Positions 1 through 8,615 of a stretch of DNA of 64,000 nt are shown piece by piece; position 1 is the first letter of the stretch, and every line of letters starts with the position of its first letter. The DNA comes from an uncultured Oscillospiraceae bacterium (GTDB taxonomy: Bacteria; Bacillota; Clostridia; Oscillospirales; Oscillospiraceae). Where the stretch lies: NCBI GenBank assembly GCA_910588045.1, contig CAJUPS010000010.1, forward strand, positions 4,372-68,371, in the 5' to 3' direction. Below the pieces are notes generated by a model. That model was given only the letters and a program-made list of their open reading frames with translations, made no database searches and had not been told where the DNA came from. The translations under genes were made by a program, and so were the position numbers.

Positions 1-320
1 TGGTGAGGACAAAGATGATCCTGGAGGAGGATTACGAGGTCCTACTGGTCGATTCCGGGATGAAGGCGCTGGACAAAATGGAGCGGGAGAAGGTAGATCT
101 GGTCCTTTTGGATATTGAAATGCCCCGGATGAACGGCTTTGAGACCTTTGAGCGCATGAAAACGATCGCCGCCGGTGTGCCCGTCATCTTTTTGACGGCG
201 TCGGGGCTGGAGGACGACGTGGTCAGCGCGATCAAGCTGGGCGCGGTGAATTATCTGGTAAAGCCCTTCAAGCCGGAGGAGCTGAGCCGGCGGGTCGCGC
301 AGGAATTGGCAAGGCAATGA
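1..320 (+). CDS. Response regulator receiver protein (5' end outside window)
   Basis: The reading frame is open from the left edge, so the acidic pocket at the N-terminus lies outside the window; the GTG at 3 is only the first possible start codon inside it. The visible 105 residues are the rest of a CheY-like receiver: the phospho-acceptor Asp sits in LVLLDIEMPRMNG, followed by the switch Thr in FLTAS and the conserved Lys in LVKPF. No output domain follows, so it is a stand-alone receiver or the receiver end of a longer protein. Its stop overlaps the start of the next kinase gene by 4 nt (ATGA), which points to translational coupling and makes the downstream hybrid kinases its likely partners (inference). 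Confidence 0.85.
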   Translation, partial: VRTKMILEEDYEVLLVDSGMKALDKMEREKVDLVLLDIEMPRMNGFETFERMKTIAAGVPVIFLTASGLEDDVVSAIKLGAVNYLVKPFKPEELSRRVAQELARQ

Positions 321-2851
321 GAGCGGAGGAATTGACGAGCAGACACCTGCTGCTGGCCAGCGTGACGACGGTGTTCAGCGGGATGCTGATCCTGATCACG
401 GCGGTTATGCGCTGGGAGATCTGGATGATCCCGCTGATGGCGGCGGGCTGCTTCTGCGTGTGGTTTTTGCACATTGCGCGGCTCGGCTCGGATACGCTCT
501 ATGAGCACCTGTGCGCGGGACTGATGCTGATGGAGTTCTTTTTCTTCGGCGTGCATGAGAGCAGTCTCTTTGACATCCCCGCTATAGCCTGCATTCTGAT
601 TCTGGCGCTGTTCATGCTCAACAAAAAGTGGATCCTGTACGTGATCGTATCTTTGTACATATGTCAGCTGCTGCACCATACGCTGATTCTCCACACCATA
701 TCCCAATCGACAGAGCCCCGGGACGTATTTCGCCTGGGGCTCGGCGCCGTTGTGACCTTTGGCGGGGCGGCCCTGGCAAGCTATTGGATCAACCGGCGCA
801 TTGCGCAGCGGAAATGGTATGAGAGCGAGTTTGCAGAGCTGGCGAAGGCAGGAAAGCAAAACGCCGTCTTTTTGTCAAACGTCTCCCACGAACTCCGTAC
901 ACCGATCAATATGGTCATAGGCATCAGCGAGGTGGCGCTGGCAAAGGAGCTTCCGCCGGATATTCGGGCGGATATGACGTCCATCAAGCTGGCAGGAAAG
1001 CGCCTGTCCAGCCAGATCAGCAATATGCTGGACTACACGGAGATCGTGGAGGGGACGCTCACCCCGGTCCAGGAGGACTACATGATCACCTCCGTGCTCA
1101 ACGATGTGGTCACCACCACCGCATTGCAGACCAACCGGCAGCAGCTGGAGCTCGTGTTCGATATTGATCCCAAGACGCCCGCCATCCTCGTGGGAGACTC
1201 CGAGAAAATCTCCCACGTGCTCAAGATCATGGCGGAAAATTCCGTCAAGTTCACAGAAGTGGGCGGCATCAATATCCGCATCGGCTTTCGGCGGGAGGGC
1301 TACGGCATCAATCTGGTGATCGATATTCGGGACACCGGCATCGGTATGACGGACTCCCAGCTGACACAGATGTATGACGTCTTTTACCAGGCGGATTCCG
1401 GCGGGAGCCGCTTTGCGGGCGGGCTGGGACTGGGCCTCCCGATTGCCCAGGGGCTTTTGAATGCGATGGGCGGCTTCGTCCACTTTGACAGCGATGGCCC
1501 GCAGGGTCTGCACGCGCATATTGTGATCCCCCAGGGCGTCGTGGACGACCGGCCGTGCATCGTGCTCAACCACGCGGAGCAGTTCTGCATTGCGTGCTAT
1601 TTCCGGCCCGAGCGGTACTGCTGTGACGAGGTCCGGGAATACTATGACGGGCTGATTCTGAACCTGGTGGAGGGCCTGGGCGTCAGGGGGTATCAGACCC
1701 ACAACTTTGAGGGCCTGCTCAAGTTGCAGCGCAGCTATCCCCTGACCCATCTGTTCATCGCCCAGGCGGAATACGATGAGAACCGGCCCTATTATGAGGA
1801 GCTGGCGGATTCGCTGCGGGTCGTCGTCATTGCGGACAGGGAATTTAGCCTGCACAGCGCCAGTAAGCTGCTGGTCATACATAAGCCGTTTTCCGCCCTC
1901 TCGGTAGCCAACCTGCTCAACGGGGAGCTGGGCGAGAGGGGCTTTGCGGAGGACCAGGCCGCGGGACGTAAGCCGTTCACCTGCTCGGGCGTCCGGGCCC
2001 TGGCCGTGGATGATGAGGAGATGAACCTGGTGGTTGCAAAGGGGGTCCTGGGCAGCTACAAGATCGAGGTGGACACCTGCCTGAGCGGCAGAGAGGCCAT
2101 CGAGCGCTGTGGGAACACCGCCTACGACATCATCTTTTTGGACCACATGATGCCCGGGTTCGACGGCGTGGAGACGCTGAAGAGGATCCGCGAGCTCCGG
2201 AACGGGGTATACCAGGATCTGCCCATAATTGCGCTGACGGCAAACACGGTCAGCGGCGCGCGGGAGATGTTCCGCAGCGAGGGCTTTACGGAATTTGTTC
2301 CCAAGCCCATCGAGCGCACCGTCCTGGAGCGGGTACTGCGCAAGGTGCTCCCCAAGGACTGCATCCGCTACAGTGCGCAGAACGCGGGGGAGATGGCGGT
2401 CCCGGCGGCGCCGGAGGCGGACGGGGAGAGCGTGGAGCGGCCTGCGCCGGAGGCGGCGGGCAGCGGGATGGCGGCCTACGAGCGGCTGGTACAGGCGGGG
2501 GTCAACGTGGCGTGCGGACTGGACTACTGCGGCGGGTCGGACGCCTTTTACCTGGAGATGCTGCGCGTCTTCTGCGGCCAGAGCGAGGAGAAGCGCTCGG
2601 AGCTCGCGACGCTCTATGAGAGCGCGGCATGGGCGGACTATACGGTCAAGGCCCACGCGCTCAAGAGCACGTCCCTGACCATCGGCGCGGAAGGGCTTTC
2701 CGCACAGGCGAAGGAGCTGGAGCTGGCGGGGAAGAGGGGCGATATAGACTATATTCTGGAGCATCACACCGCGCTGATGGCCGCCTATGAGGCGCTCTGC
2801 GTGAAAATTGCGGAAGTCGTGCCGCATTCTGAGGGGTGGGAGTCTGCGTGA
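317..2851 (+). CDS. Hybrid sensor histidine kinase (membrane, HisKA-HATPase-REC-HPt)
   Basis: 844 residues. About six hydrophobic segments in residues 10-155 form a membrane sensor region with no recognisable extracytoplasmic domain. A HisKA H-box follows (NVSHELRTPIN, His191), then an HATPase with N-box ENSVKF, G1 DTGIGM and G2 GLGLGLP. A degenerate stretch of about 150 residues leads to a receiver whose acceptor Asp is Asp609 (FLDHMMPGFDG), and the protein ends in an HPt domain with its phospho-His at His780 (AHALKSTS). This is a complete four-step phosphorelay in one chain, so phosphate could pass from the HPt to a separate receiver such as those at 1-320 or 7962-8342 (inference). The ATG overlaps the previous stop by 4 nt. 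The input signal cannot be told from sequence. Confidence 0.92.
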   Translation: MRAEELTSRHLLLASVTTVFSGMLILITAVMRWEIWMIPLMAAGCFCVWFLHIARLGSDTLYEHLCAGLMLMEFFFFGVHESSLFDIPAIACILILALFMLNKKWILYVIVSLYICQLLHHTLILHTISQSTEPRDVFRLGLGAVVTFGGAALASYWINRRIAQRKWYESEFAELAKAGKQNAVFLSNVSHELRTPINMVIGISEVALAKELPPDIRADMTSIKLAGKRLSSQISNMLDYTEIVEGTLTPVQEDYMITSVLNDVVTTTALQTNRQQLELVFDIDPKTPAILVGDSEKISHVLKIMAENSVKFTEVGGINIRIGFRREGYGINLVIDIRDTGIGMTDSQLTQMYDVFYQADSGGSRFAGGLGLGLPIAQGLLNAMGGFVHFDSDGPQGLHAHIVIPQGVVDDRPCIVLNHAEQFCIACYFRPERYCCDEVREYYDGLILNLVEGLGVRGYQTHNFEGLLKLQRSYPLTHLFIAQAEYDENRPYYEELADSLRVVVIADREFSLHSASKLLVIHKPFSALSVANLLNGELGERGFAEDQAAGRKPFTCSGVRALAVDDEEMNLVVAKGVLGSYKIEVDTCLSGREAIERCGNTAYDIIFLDHMMPGFDGVETLKRIRELRNGVYQDLPIIALTANTVSGAREMFRSEGFTEFVPKPIERTVLERVLRKVLPKDCIRYSAQNAGEMAVPAAPEADGESVERPAPEAAGSGMAAYERLVQAGVNVACGLDYCGGSDAFYLEMLRVFCGQSEEKRSELATLYESAAWADYTVKAHALKSTSLTIGAEGLSAQAKELELAGKRGDIDYILEHHTALMAAYEALCVKIAEVVPHSEGWESA

Positions 2852-5568
2852 TAAGAAAATGGCTTGCGATCGTCACCGATCACAGGGTGAGCCTGCGGGA
2901 GCGCATGTTCCGCATAGTCACCTTCATCTGTATGCTCGCGCTGATCTTTACGCTGCCCATGGGCAGAAGTCTTCTGAACATCCTGCTGCTGCTGGCGGGG
3001 CTAGTCGCGATCGCGCTCATTGCAAAGTTCAGCATCCGCAAGGGGTATATCCAGACGGGCGCCACGGCGATCGTGGCGCTGCTGCTGGTGCTGTTTCCCG
3101 TCACCTTTTTTTCCGCAGGCGGGTTCTACAGCGGCGTGCCGGAGTGGTTCGTCCTCTGCTTCATCTATGTCTGCATCACCTTGCAGGGGCGGCGCAGGGT
3201 CGTATTCTTCGGCCTGTGCATGGCGGAGACGCTGCTCTGCTACGGCATCGCGTTCTATTTCCCGGACTTCGTTGTCCGGAACCCCCACACGAACTTTATC
3301 TTTGATTCCGCCTTCTCCATGATTGTGGTGGGGCTGCTCACCAGCGTGCTGCTGATGTTCCTCAACCGGATGTATGAGGAGGAGAACGCCATCTCCCAGC
3401 AGCAGAAGAAGGAGATCGAGGAGCTCAACCGGGCGGAGAACCACTTCTTTTCCAGCATGAGCCACGAGATTCGCACGCCCATCAACACGATTATCGGGCT
3501 CAACGAGCTCATCCTGCGGGAGGACATCCCGGAGGAGGTGGCGGAGAACGCGCGGAATATCCAGGGGGCCAGCAAGCTCCTTCTGACGCTGATTAACGAC
3601 ACGCTGGACCTTTCCAAGATCAAATCCGGAAAGATGGAGATCGTCAACGTCTCCTATGAGACCGGCCCGCTCTTCTCGGAGATTGTCAACATGGTGTGGC
3701 TCAAGGCGCGGGAGAAGGGCCTGGAGTTCAAATTGCAGGTGGACCCCTCCATCCCCAGTATGCTCTGTGGGGACGAGGTGCGCATTAAGCAGATCCTGAT
3801 CAACCTGCTCAACAACGCGGTGAAGTACACCAGCGAGGGTTCGGTCACCCTCTCCGTCCGGTGCGAGCGCCAGTCGGTCAACCGGGTGAGGGTGTGGTAC
3901 ACCGTGGAGGATACCGGCCAGGGGGTCAAGAAGGAGAACATTCCGTATATCTTCAACGCCTTCCGGCGGGTGGATGAGGAGAAGAACCGGTATATCGAGG
4001 GGACCGGGCTGGGCCTGAGCATCGTGCAGCAGCTGGTGGAGCTGATGGGCGGTGAGATCAGCGTCAATAGCGTGTACACCAAGGGGTCGAAATTTGTCGT
4101 CATGCTGGAGCAGGACATCATTGACGAGAGGGAGCTGGGGACCTTTACGCTGGCCTCCCATACGCGGTCCCGCGAGGGGGCGGCGTATCGGCAGAGCTTT
4201 GAGGCGCCGGACGCCCACATCCTTGTGGTGGACGACAACGACATGAACCTGATGGTGGTCAGCAAGCTGCTGACGGATACGAAGATTAAGATTGATACCG
4301 CCTCCAGCGGAGCGGAGTGCCTGCGGCTCACGCAGAATCACCACTATGACTGTATCCTCATGGACCACATGATGCCGGAGATGGACGGAATCGAGTGCCT
4401 CCATGCGCTGCGGGTACAGCCTGGCGGGCTGTGCCAGGACGTGCCGGTGGTGGCGCTCACCGCCAATGCGGGCAGCGACAACCAGCGCATGTACCGGCAG
4501 GAGGGCTTCAGCGGCTACCTGGCCAAGCCGGTCAGCGGCGCGCTGCTGGAAGCGGCCGTGCTGGGCATTCTCCCTCCGGAGCTGGTGCATATCAGCGAGG
4601 AGTCCGCGCAGTCGGATATTGATAAAGAGGTGCTGATTTTCGAGCAGGTGAAGCGGCGCTCCATCCTGGTCACCACGGACAGCGTGTGCGATCTCCCCGA
4701 GTCCCTCCGGAAGGGATTCGGCATCTCTGTATGTCCCTACTATGTCTGCACGGAGGAGGGGCGGTTTCTGGATGGGCAGGAGCTGCAAACGGATGAGCTG
4801 CTGCTCCACATCACCGGAGGGAGGACGGGGTATTCCCAGGCCCCCGAGGTGGAGGACTACGAGCGGTTTTTCGCGGAGAAGCTGACAGAGGCCCAGAATG
4901 TCATCCACATCGCCATGGCCAAGCACGTCAGCGACGGGTATCAGAACGCCCTGGAGGCGGCCAAGTCCTTTGAAAATGTCACCGTGATTGACTCCGGGCA
5001 CCTCTCCAGCAGCATGGGGCTGGCGGTGCTGTGCGCAGCGTATATGGCGGAGCATCACGCCACAAAGGAGCAGATCGTGGAGTCGGTGACGCGGATGAGG
5101 CGCTTCATTTCCTCGGCCTTCATCATAAGCAGCACCCACACGCTCTGCCAGTCCGGGCGCATCTCCAAGCGGATACAGATCCTCTGCGACGCGCTGCTGC
5201 TCCACCCCATCCTTGTGCTGAAAAAGAGCCGGATGGTGGTGGGCAGCATGGCGGCGGGCAGCTTTGCGCACGCGGCAAAAAAATATGTCAAGAGGACGCT
5301 TCAGGATACCGTGAATATAGACCGGCGGGTTCTGTTCATCACCTACTCGGGCATGGAGGTGGAGCAGCTCCAATATATTCAGAACCTGGTGCGGCAGCAC
5401 TGCCCGTTTGAGCGTGTCTATCTCCAAAAGGCATCCTCTGCCATCGCGAGCAACTGCGGCCCGGGGTCCTTCGGGTTGCTGTTCATGCGGCGGGACGATG
5501 CCGCGATCCCCTTCTTCCAGGCGCCGGAACAGGATGGGGCGGCACAGAAGGAGCTCTCCCAGAGTTGA
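2848..5568 (+). CDS. Hybrid histidine kinase with C-terminal DegV (fatty-acid-binding) domain
   Basis: About 906 residues. I prefer the GTG at 2848, which overlaps the previous stop (GTGA) and has GGGAG 5 nt upstream; a GTG at 2836 is also in frame. Domain order: about six membrane segments (1-185), HisKA with SMSHEIRTPIN (His206), HATPase with NNAVKY, DTGQGV and GTGLGLS, and a receiver with acceptor Asp506 (LMDHMMPEMDG). Residues about 605-900 then form a full DegV-family fold: TTDSVCDLPE at its start, HTLCQSGRISK in the middle and NCGPGSFGLL at its end. DegV/FakB proteins bind fatty acids, so this kinase may sense or be tuned by a lipid (inference). I know of no standard family with this order. 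It has no HPt of its own and may share that of the neighbouring kinase. Confidence 0.9.
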   Translation: MIRKWLAIVTDHRVSLRERMFRIVTFICMLALIFTLPMGRSLLNILLLLAGLVAIALIAKFSIRKGYIQTGATAIVALLLVLFPVTFFSAGGFYSGVPEWFVLCFIYVCITLQGRRRVVFFGLCMAETLLCYGIAFYFPDFVVRNPHTNFIFDSAFSMIVVGLLTSVLLMFLNRMYEEENAISQQQKKEIEELNRAENHFFSSMSHEIRTPINTIIGLNELILREDIPEEVAENARNIQGASKLLLTLINDTLDLSKIKSGKMEIVNVSYETGPLFSEIVNMVWLKAREKGLEFKLQVDPSIPSMLCGDEVRIKQILINLLNNAVKYTSEGSVTLSVRCERQSVNRVRVWYTVEDTGQGVKKENIPYIFNAFRRVDEEKNRYIEGTGLGLSIVQQLVELMGGEISVNSVYTKGSKFVVMLEQDIIDERELGTFTLASHTRSREGAAYRQSFEAPDAHILVVDDNDMNLMVVSKLLTDTKIKIDTASSGAECLRLTQNHHYDCILMDHMMPEMDGIECLHALRVQPGGLCQDVPVVALTANAGSDNQRMYRQEGFSGYLAKPVSGALLEAAVLGILPPELVHISEESAQSDIDKEVLIFEQVKRRSILVTTDSVCDLPESLRKGFGISVCPYYVCTEEGRFLDGQELQTDELLLHITGGRTGYSQAPEVEDYERFFAEKLTEAQNVIHIAMAKHVSDGYQNALEAAKSFENVTVIDSGHLSSSMGLAVLCAAYMAEHHATKEQIVESVTRMRRFISSAFIISSTHTLCQSGRISKRIQILCDALLLHPILVLKKSRMVVGSMAAGSFAHAAKKYVKRTLQDTVNIDRRVLFITYSGMEVEQLQYIQNLVRQHCPFERVYLQKASSAIASNCGPGSFGLLFMRRDDAAIPFFQAPEQDGAAQKELSQS

Positions 5569-5632
5569 CAGGCGGGGGCCGCTTCGTGTAAAATGGGGGC
5601 AGTGATCGATTGGTAAGGGAGTGATTGCGGAC

Positions 5633-7441
5633 ATGTCGATCAAGAAGAAACTCACATCCATGCTCTTCGGCCAGAAGGCGGGGGCCGTGGACGGGGCCGC
5701 TCCCGCGGCGCCGGAGACCGCCGGGGTGGCAATCCCGGAAACCGTGACCGGCGGCCGCCCGGACTCGTATGTGCTGGAGCTGTCCTCTGAGCACCCGCTC
5801 TACCGGCTCTATGACCAGCGGCGGCAGGAGGTGGGCTATCTCCCCGCTCCCCGGCTCTGCCTGGACGAGGATGGCATGTTGTCGCCGGAGACGGCGCGCC
5901 TGGAGCTCAACCGGCTGCGGGCGCAGATCACGTCGGCCTGCAATGCGCGTCTGAAAGAGGCCAGAGGGAAAATCAGAGGGGGCTCCGGGAAGAAGAGGCA
6001 AAGCGGAGCGAAAGCCAAAGAGGAGGAGAAAAAGGGCGGAAAAAAGGAGGAAGAGAAAAAGGCGGAGGAGGAGGTCCAGGACGGTCCGCCGGTACTGGAC
6101 GCGATGCCCTGGTTCTTCCTCTCGGCGGATAAGCTCCTGGCCTGGCTGCTGGTGTTTCCTCCCACGCGGCGGGGCAAGGACGTGACCCGCACCCAGATCT
6201 ACGAGGCCCTGGTGCGCCAGGGCATTGGCTATGGGGTGGACGCGCGCTTGCTGGACCAGCTCGCCCACAGCGACAAAAAATATTTCAATCTCTACCTGGT
6301 CGCCCGGGGAAAGCCCGCCTTCAACGGGGTCAACGGAAACATTGTCGATAACTTCCCCAGGGTCATCGAGCACACCCTGGAGGTGAACGAGTATGACCAG
6401 GTGGACTATACCGCCCTGAATCTCATTTGCAACGTAAAGCAGGGGCAGGAGATCTGCCGCCTGATCAAGCCGACGGAGGGGGAACCGGGCCGCTCGGTCC
6501 TGGACGAGGAGATCCCCGCCAAGAGCGGGCAGGACGTTCCGCTGCCCCAGGGGAGGAACACGGAGATCAGCGAAGACGGCTCCAAGCTGGTGGCCTCCAT
6601 TGCGGGTTCGGTGGAGTTCACCGGGCGCAGCTTCCAGGTCAACCCTGTGCTGGAGGTCCCGGGGGATGTGGACTTCTCCACCGGGAGCATCGACTTCATG
6701 GGGGACATCAACATCCGCGGCAGCGTGCTCAGCGGCTTCACGGTCCGGGCGATGGGGAATATCCGCGTGGCAGGCGTGGTGGAGGCAGGCAGTACCGTGG
6801 AGGCCGGAGGGGACCTGGTGGTGGTCAAGGGGATCCTGGGGGACGGAACGACCACGGTTCAGGTCCACCGCAGCCTGTTTTCCAAGTATATAGAAAATGC
6901 CACCATCTCTGTGCGGGAGGACCTGCAAACGGACTGCATCATTGGCAGCAGCATCTACTGCGGCCGGGAGGTGGTGGTCCAGTCGGGCCGGGGGACCATC
7001 ATGGGCGGCCGGGTATGGGCCGCCAAGCGCATCCGGGCCAACGCTGTGGGCTCCCGGTCGGAGTGCAGGACCTCCATCCACCTGGGGGGAAGCCCCTGTG
7101 ACAGCTTTGAGCAGGAGATGATCAAGCGGGAGGTCAACGCCCTGGAGATGGAGCTGGAGCGCCTCTCCTGCCAGCCGGACAGCCCGGTCCGCTCCAGCCT
7201 CCTGGGCAAGGCGAAGATCAAGCTGATGACGGCGGAGATGAAGCTGCGGCAGATGGAGTCCCGGAAAGAGGACGGCGAGAAGGACGACAGCGACAAGGAG
7301 GAGCAGGAGAATGGGCGGCTGGAGTGCGCCGTGGCGTACCCGGGAACGCGGGTGCATATCGGCGGCGATATGATCCGCCTGCACCAAACGAAGCGGAGCT
7401 GTACCGTCACGATGGTCCGGGGAGAGATCGTCGTAATGTGA
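5633..7441 (+). CDS. FapA (DUF342) family protein, polymer-forming repeat protein
   Basis: 602 residues from the ATG at 5633 (AAGGGA 12 nt upstream; a GTG at 5621 is the alternative). Residues about 160-510 match the FapA/DUF342 family: a lead-in region (about 185-300) and then a right-handed beta-helix rich in short Gly/Val repeats, such as GDVDFSTGSIDFMGDINI and GNIRVAGVVEAG. A very charged Lys/Glu-rich linker lies at about 115-150, and a predicted coiled-coil segment (about 495-570) precedes the C-terminus. FapA-type proteins are often next to flagellar, chemotaxis or two-component genes and are thought to assemble at the cell surface or envelope, but no enzymatic activity is known. Here it sits between hybrid kinases and CheX/CheY-like proteins, suggesting a scaffold or output of this signalling unit (inference). 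Confidence 0.85.
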   Translation: MSIKKKLTSMLFGQKAGAVDGAAPAAPETAGVAIPETVTGGRPDSYVLELSSEHPLYRLYDQRRQEVGYLPAPRLCLDEDGMLSPETARLELNRLRAQITSACNARLKEARGKIRGGSGKKRQSGAKAKEEEKKGGKKEEEKKAEEEVQDGPPVLDAMPWFFLSADKLLAWLLVFPPTRRGKDVTRTQIYEALVRQGIGYGVDARLLDQLAHSDKKYFNLYLVARGKPAFNGVNGNIVDNFPRVIEHTLEVNEYDQVDYTALNLICNVKQGQEICRLIKPTEGEPGRSVLDEEIPAKSGQDVPLPQGRNTEISEDGSKLVASIAGSVEFTGRSFQVNPVLEVPGDVDFSTGSIDFMGDINIRGSVLSGFTVRAMGNIRVAGVVEAGSTVEAGGDLVVVKGILGDGTTTVQVHRSLFSKYIENATISVREDLQTDCIIGSSIYCGREVVVQSGRGTIMGGRVWAAKRIRANAVGSRSECRTSIHLGGSPCDSFEQEMIKREVNALEMELERLSCQPDSPVRSSLLGKAKIKLMTAEMKLRQMESRKEDGEKDDSDKEEQENGRLECAVAYPGTRVHIGGDMIRLHQTKRSCTVTMVRGEIVVM

Positions 7442-7470
7442 GACGGAAACATCAGGAAGGAGAGTGGACC

Positions 7471-7965
7471 ATGAATACGATGGTGCCGCGTGAGGACCTA
7501 GCGGAAATTTTTGACCAGGTTGTCCGGGAGATTACCCAGAAGGAAGCGGGGATCGAGCTTCAGTCCAGCGATGCGGAGCTGGACGGCGAGTTCTGCACGG
7601 TATACACCACTTTTCACAGGGGGTATCACACCAGTCTCTCTCTGTGCGCGGAGCGGTCCATGTTTGTGCGGCTGACCAGGCGCATGATGGAGCGGGAGGA
7701 CGTCTCGGACGAGGATGTAGAGGTCTTTGCCAAGGAATATTTCTATATGTTGTGCGGGCATGTGGCGACCCGGCTGTACGAGATCACGAAAGTACCGGCC
7801 CGGTTCGGCATTCCGGTCTTCTGCCGGGGGCGCTATGCGCCGGAGGACCGCATGGAGCATATTGTTCTCACGTATTCCAGCGATGAGCAGGAGTGCGCAC
7901 GGCTGGTTCACCACGCTCTGGAGGAGCTGGCACATCAGGAGCAAAAGGAGGGCCTCCCGTCATGA
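7471..7965 (+). CDS. CheX-like protein (possible CheY-P phosphatase relative)
   Basis: 164 residues. The start is the ATG at 7471, preceded by AGGAAGGAGAG; the longer frame upstream overlaps the previous gene and has no ribosome site. Length and pattern fit CheX/CheC-type proteins, which dephosphorylate CheY-P through an Glu-x2-Asn motif followed by Gly-Asn. Here the matching stretch is KEYFYMLCGH: Glu89 and Gly96 are kept, but the catalytic Asn is Tyr92 and the later Asn is His97. It may therefore bind the receiver without hydrolysing its phosphate (inference). The next gene, a CheY-like receiver, overlaps its stop by 4 nt, which supports a binding pair. The family call rests on motif and context only and is moderate. 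Confidence 0.6.
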   Translation: MNTMVPREDLAEIFDQVVREITQKEAGIELQSSDAELDGEFCTVYTTFHRGYHTSLSLCAERSMFVRLTRRMMEREDVSDEDVEVFAKEYFYMLCGHVATRLYEITKVPARFGIPVFCRGRYAPEDRMEHIVLTYSSDEQECARLVHHALEELAHQEQKEGLPS

Positions 7966-8342
7966 AAAAGCGAGTAATGATTGTGGATGATTCCTGCGTC
8001 ATGGAGATGCAGATCCAAAGGCTTCTGGAGGGTTCGGAGTTCGAGGTGGCGGCTTACTGTGACAGCGGTGAGGATGCCATCCGCCGCTACGGCGAGATCC
8101 GGCCGGACGTGGTGACCATGGATATCATCATGCCGGGGCTGGACGGACTGGAGACCGCCCAGGTGATCCTCCGGGAGCACCCGGACGCCAGGATCGTCAT
8201 GATTTCCGCCCTGGGTTACGATGACGCGCGGAACGAGGCGACCGCCATCGGGATCCGGCAGTTTCTCCACAAACCCTTTGACCGGGAAGATTTGCTGACC
8301 GCGCTGGCCGGGGCCTGCTGTACGCCGTGTCCTGGCCGATAG
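7962..8342 (+). CDS. CheY-like single-domain response regulator
   Basis: 126 residues from the ATG at 7962, which overlaps the previous stop (ATGA). It is one receiver domain: acidic pair Asp9-Asp10 (MIVDDS), acceptor Asp54 (VTMDIIMPGLDG), switch Ser in MISALG and Lys in LHKPF. There is no DNA-binding or enzymatic output, so it should act through protein contacts, with the CheX-like neighbour as obvious partner and the HPt of the first kinase as possible phosphate donor (inference). The last residues (CCTPCPGR) carry three cysteines beyond the domain fold. It is the last gene of the signalling operon and a strong terminator follows 28 nt after the stop. Confidence 0.9.
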   Translation: MKKRVMIVDDSCVMEMQIQRLLEGSEFEVAAYCDSGEDAIRRYGEIRPDVVTMDIIMPGLDGLETAQVILREHPDARIVMISALGYDDARNEATAIGIRQFLHKPFDREDLLTALAGACCTPCPGR

Positions 8343-8370
8343 AGGGCATCCGCGCTTGTCTGTCATTTGA

Positions 8371-8418
8371 ACCCCCATGCAGCGTGCAGTCCAGTTGGAC
8401 GCTGCATGGGGGTTCTTT
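8371..8418 (+). terminator. Terminator of the signalling operon
   Basis: A perfect 15-bp stem (8371-8385 with 8399-8413) around a 13-nt loop, followed by TCTTT. It lies between the + strand signalling operon and the - strand iron operon that converges on it. Confidence 0.85.
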
Positions 8419-8430
8419 AGATGCGCGCTG

Positions 8431-8592
8431 TCATTTTCGGGTGTCCTCCGGCTGACCACAGCGACAGCCTCCACAGGTGGAGCAGTCGCCATGACAGCCT
8501 CCGCCGGACCGGCGGGACTTCCACAGTGATCGGATGGCCAGGGCCACCACGCAAATAAGGAGCAGCAAGACGACAAGTTCTCCAGGGGCCAT
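8431..8592 (-). CDS. FeoB-associated Cys-rich membrane protein
   Basis: 53 residues starting at the ATG at 8590-8592, 23 nt after the feoB stop. One N-terminal transmembrane helix (residues about 4-22) is followed by a basic stretch and a Cys-rich tail with five cysteines in CHGDCSTCGGCRC. This is the layout of the small FeoB-associated Cys-rich proteins often found at the end of feo operons in Firmicutes. The tail probably binds iron or forms a metal relay at the membrane next to FeoB; its exact role is not established. Last gene of the iron operon. Confidence 0.8.
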   Translation of the reverse strand: MAPGELVVLLLLICVVALAIRSLWKSRRSGGGCHGDCSTCGGCRCGQPEDTRK

Positions 8593-8615
8593 ATTTCTCA
8601 CCTCATTTCTTGGTA

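Noticed and set aside
875..2827. Long open frames antisense to the kinases (875-2827, 3001-5661) and to hppA (33266-35314)
   Set aside because: They are shadow frames of high-GC genes: Arg/His/Pro-rich, no domain, no ribosome site, and the opposite strand has clear family proteins.
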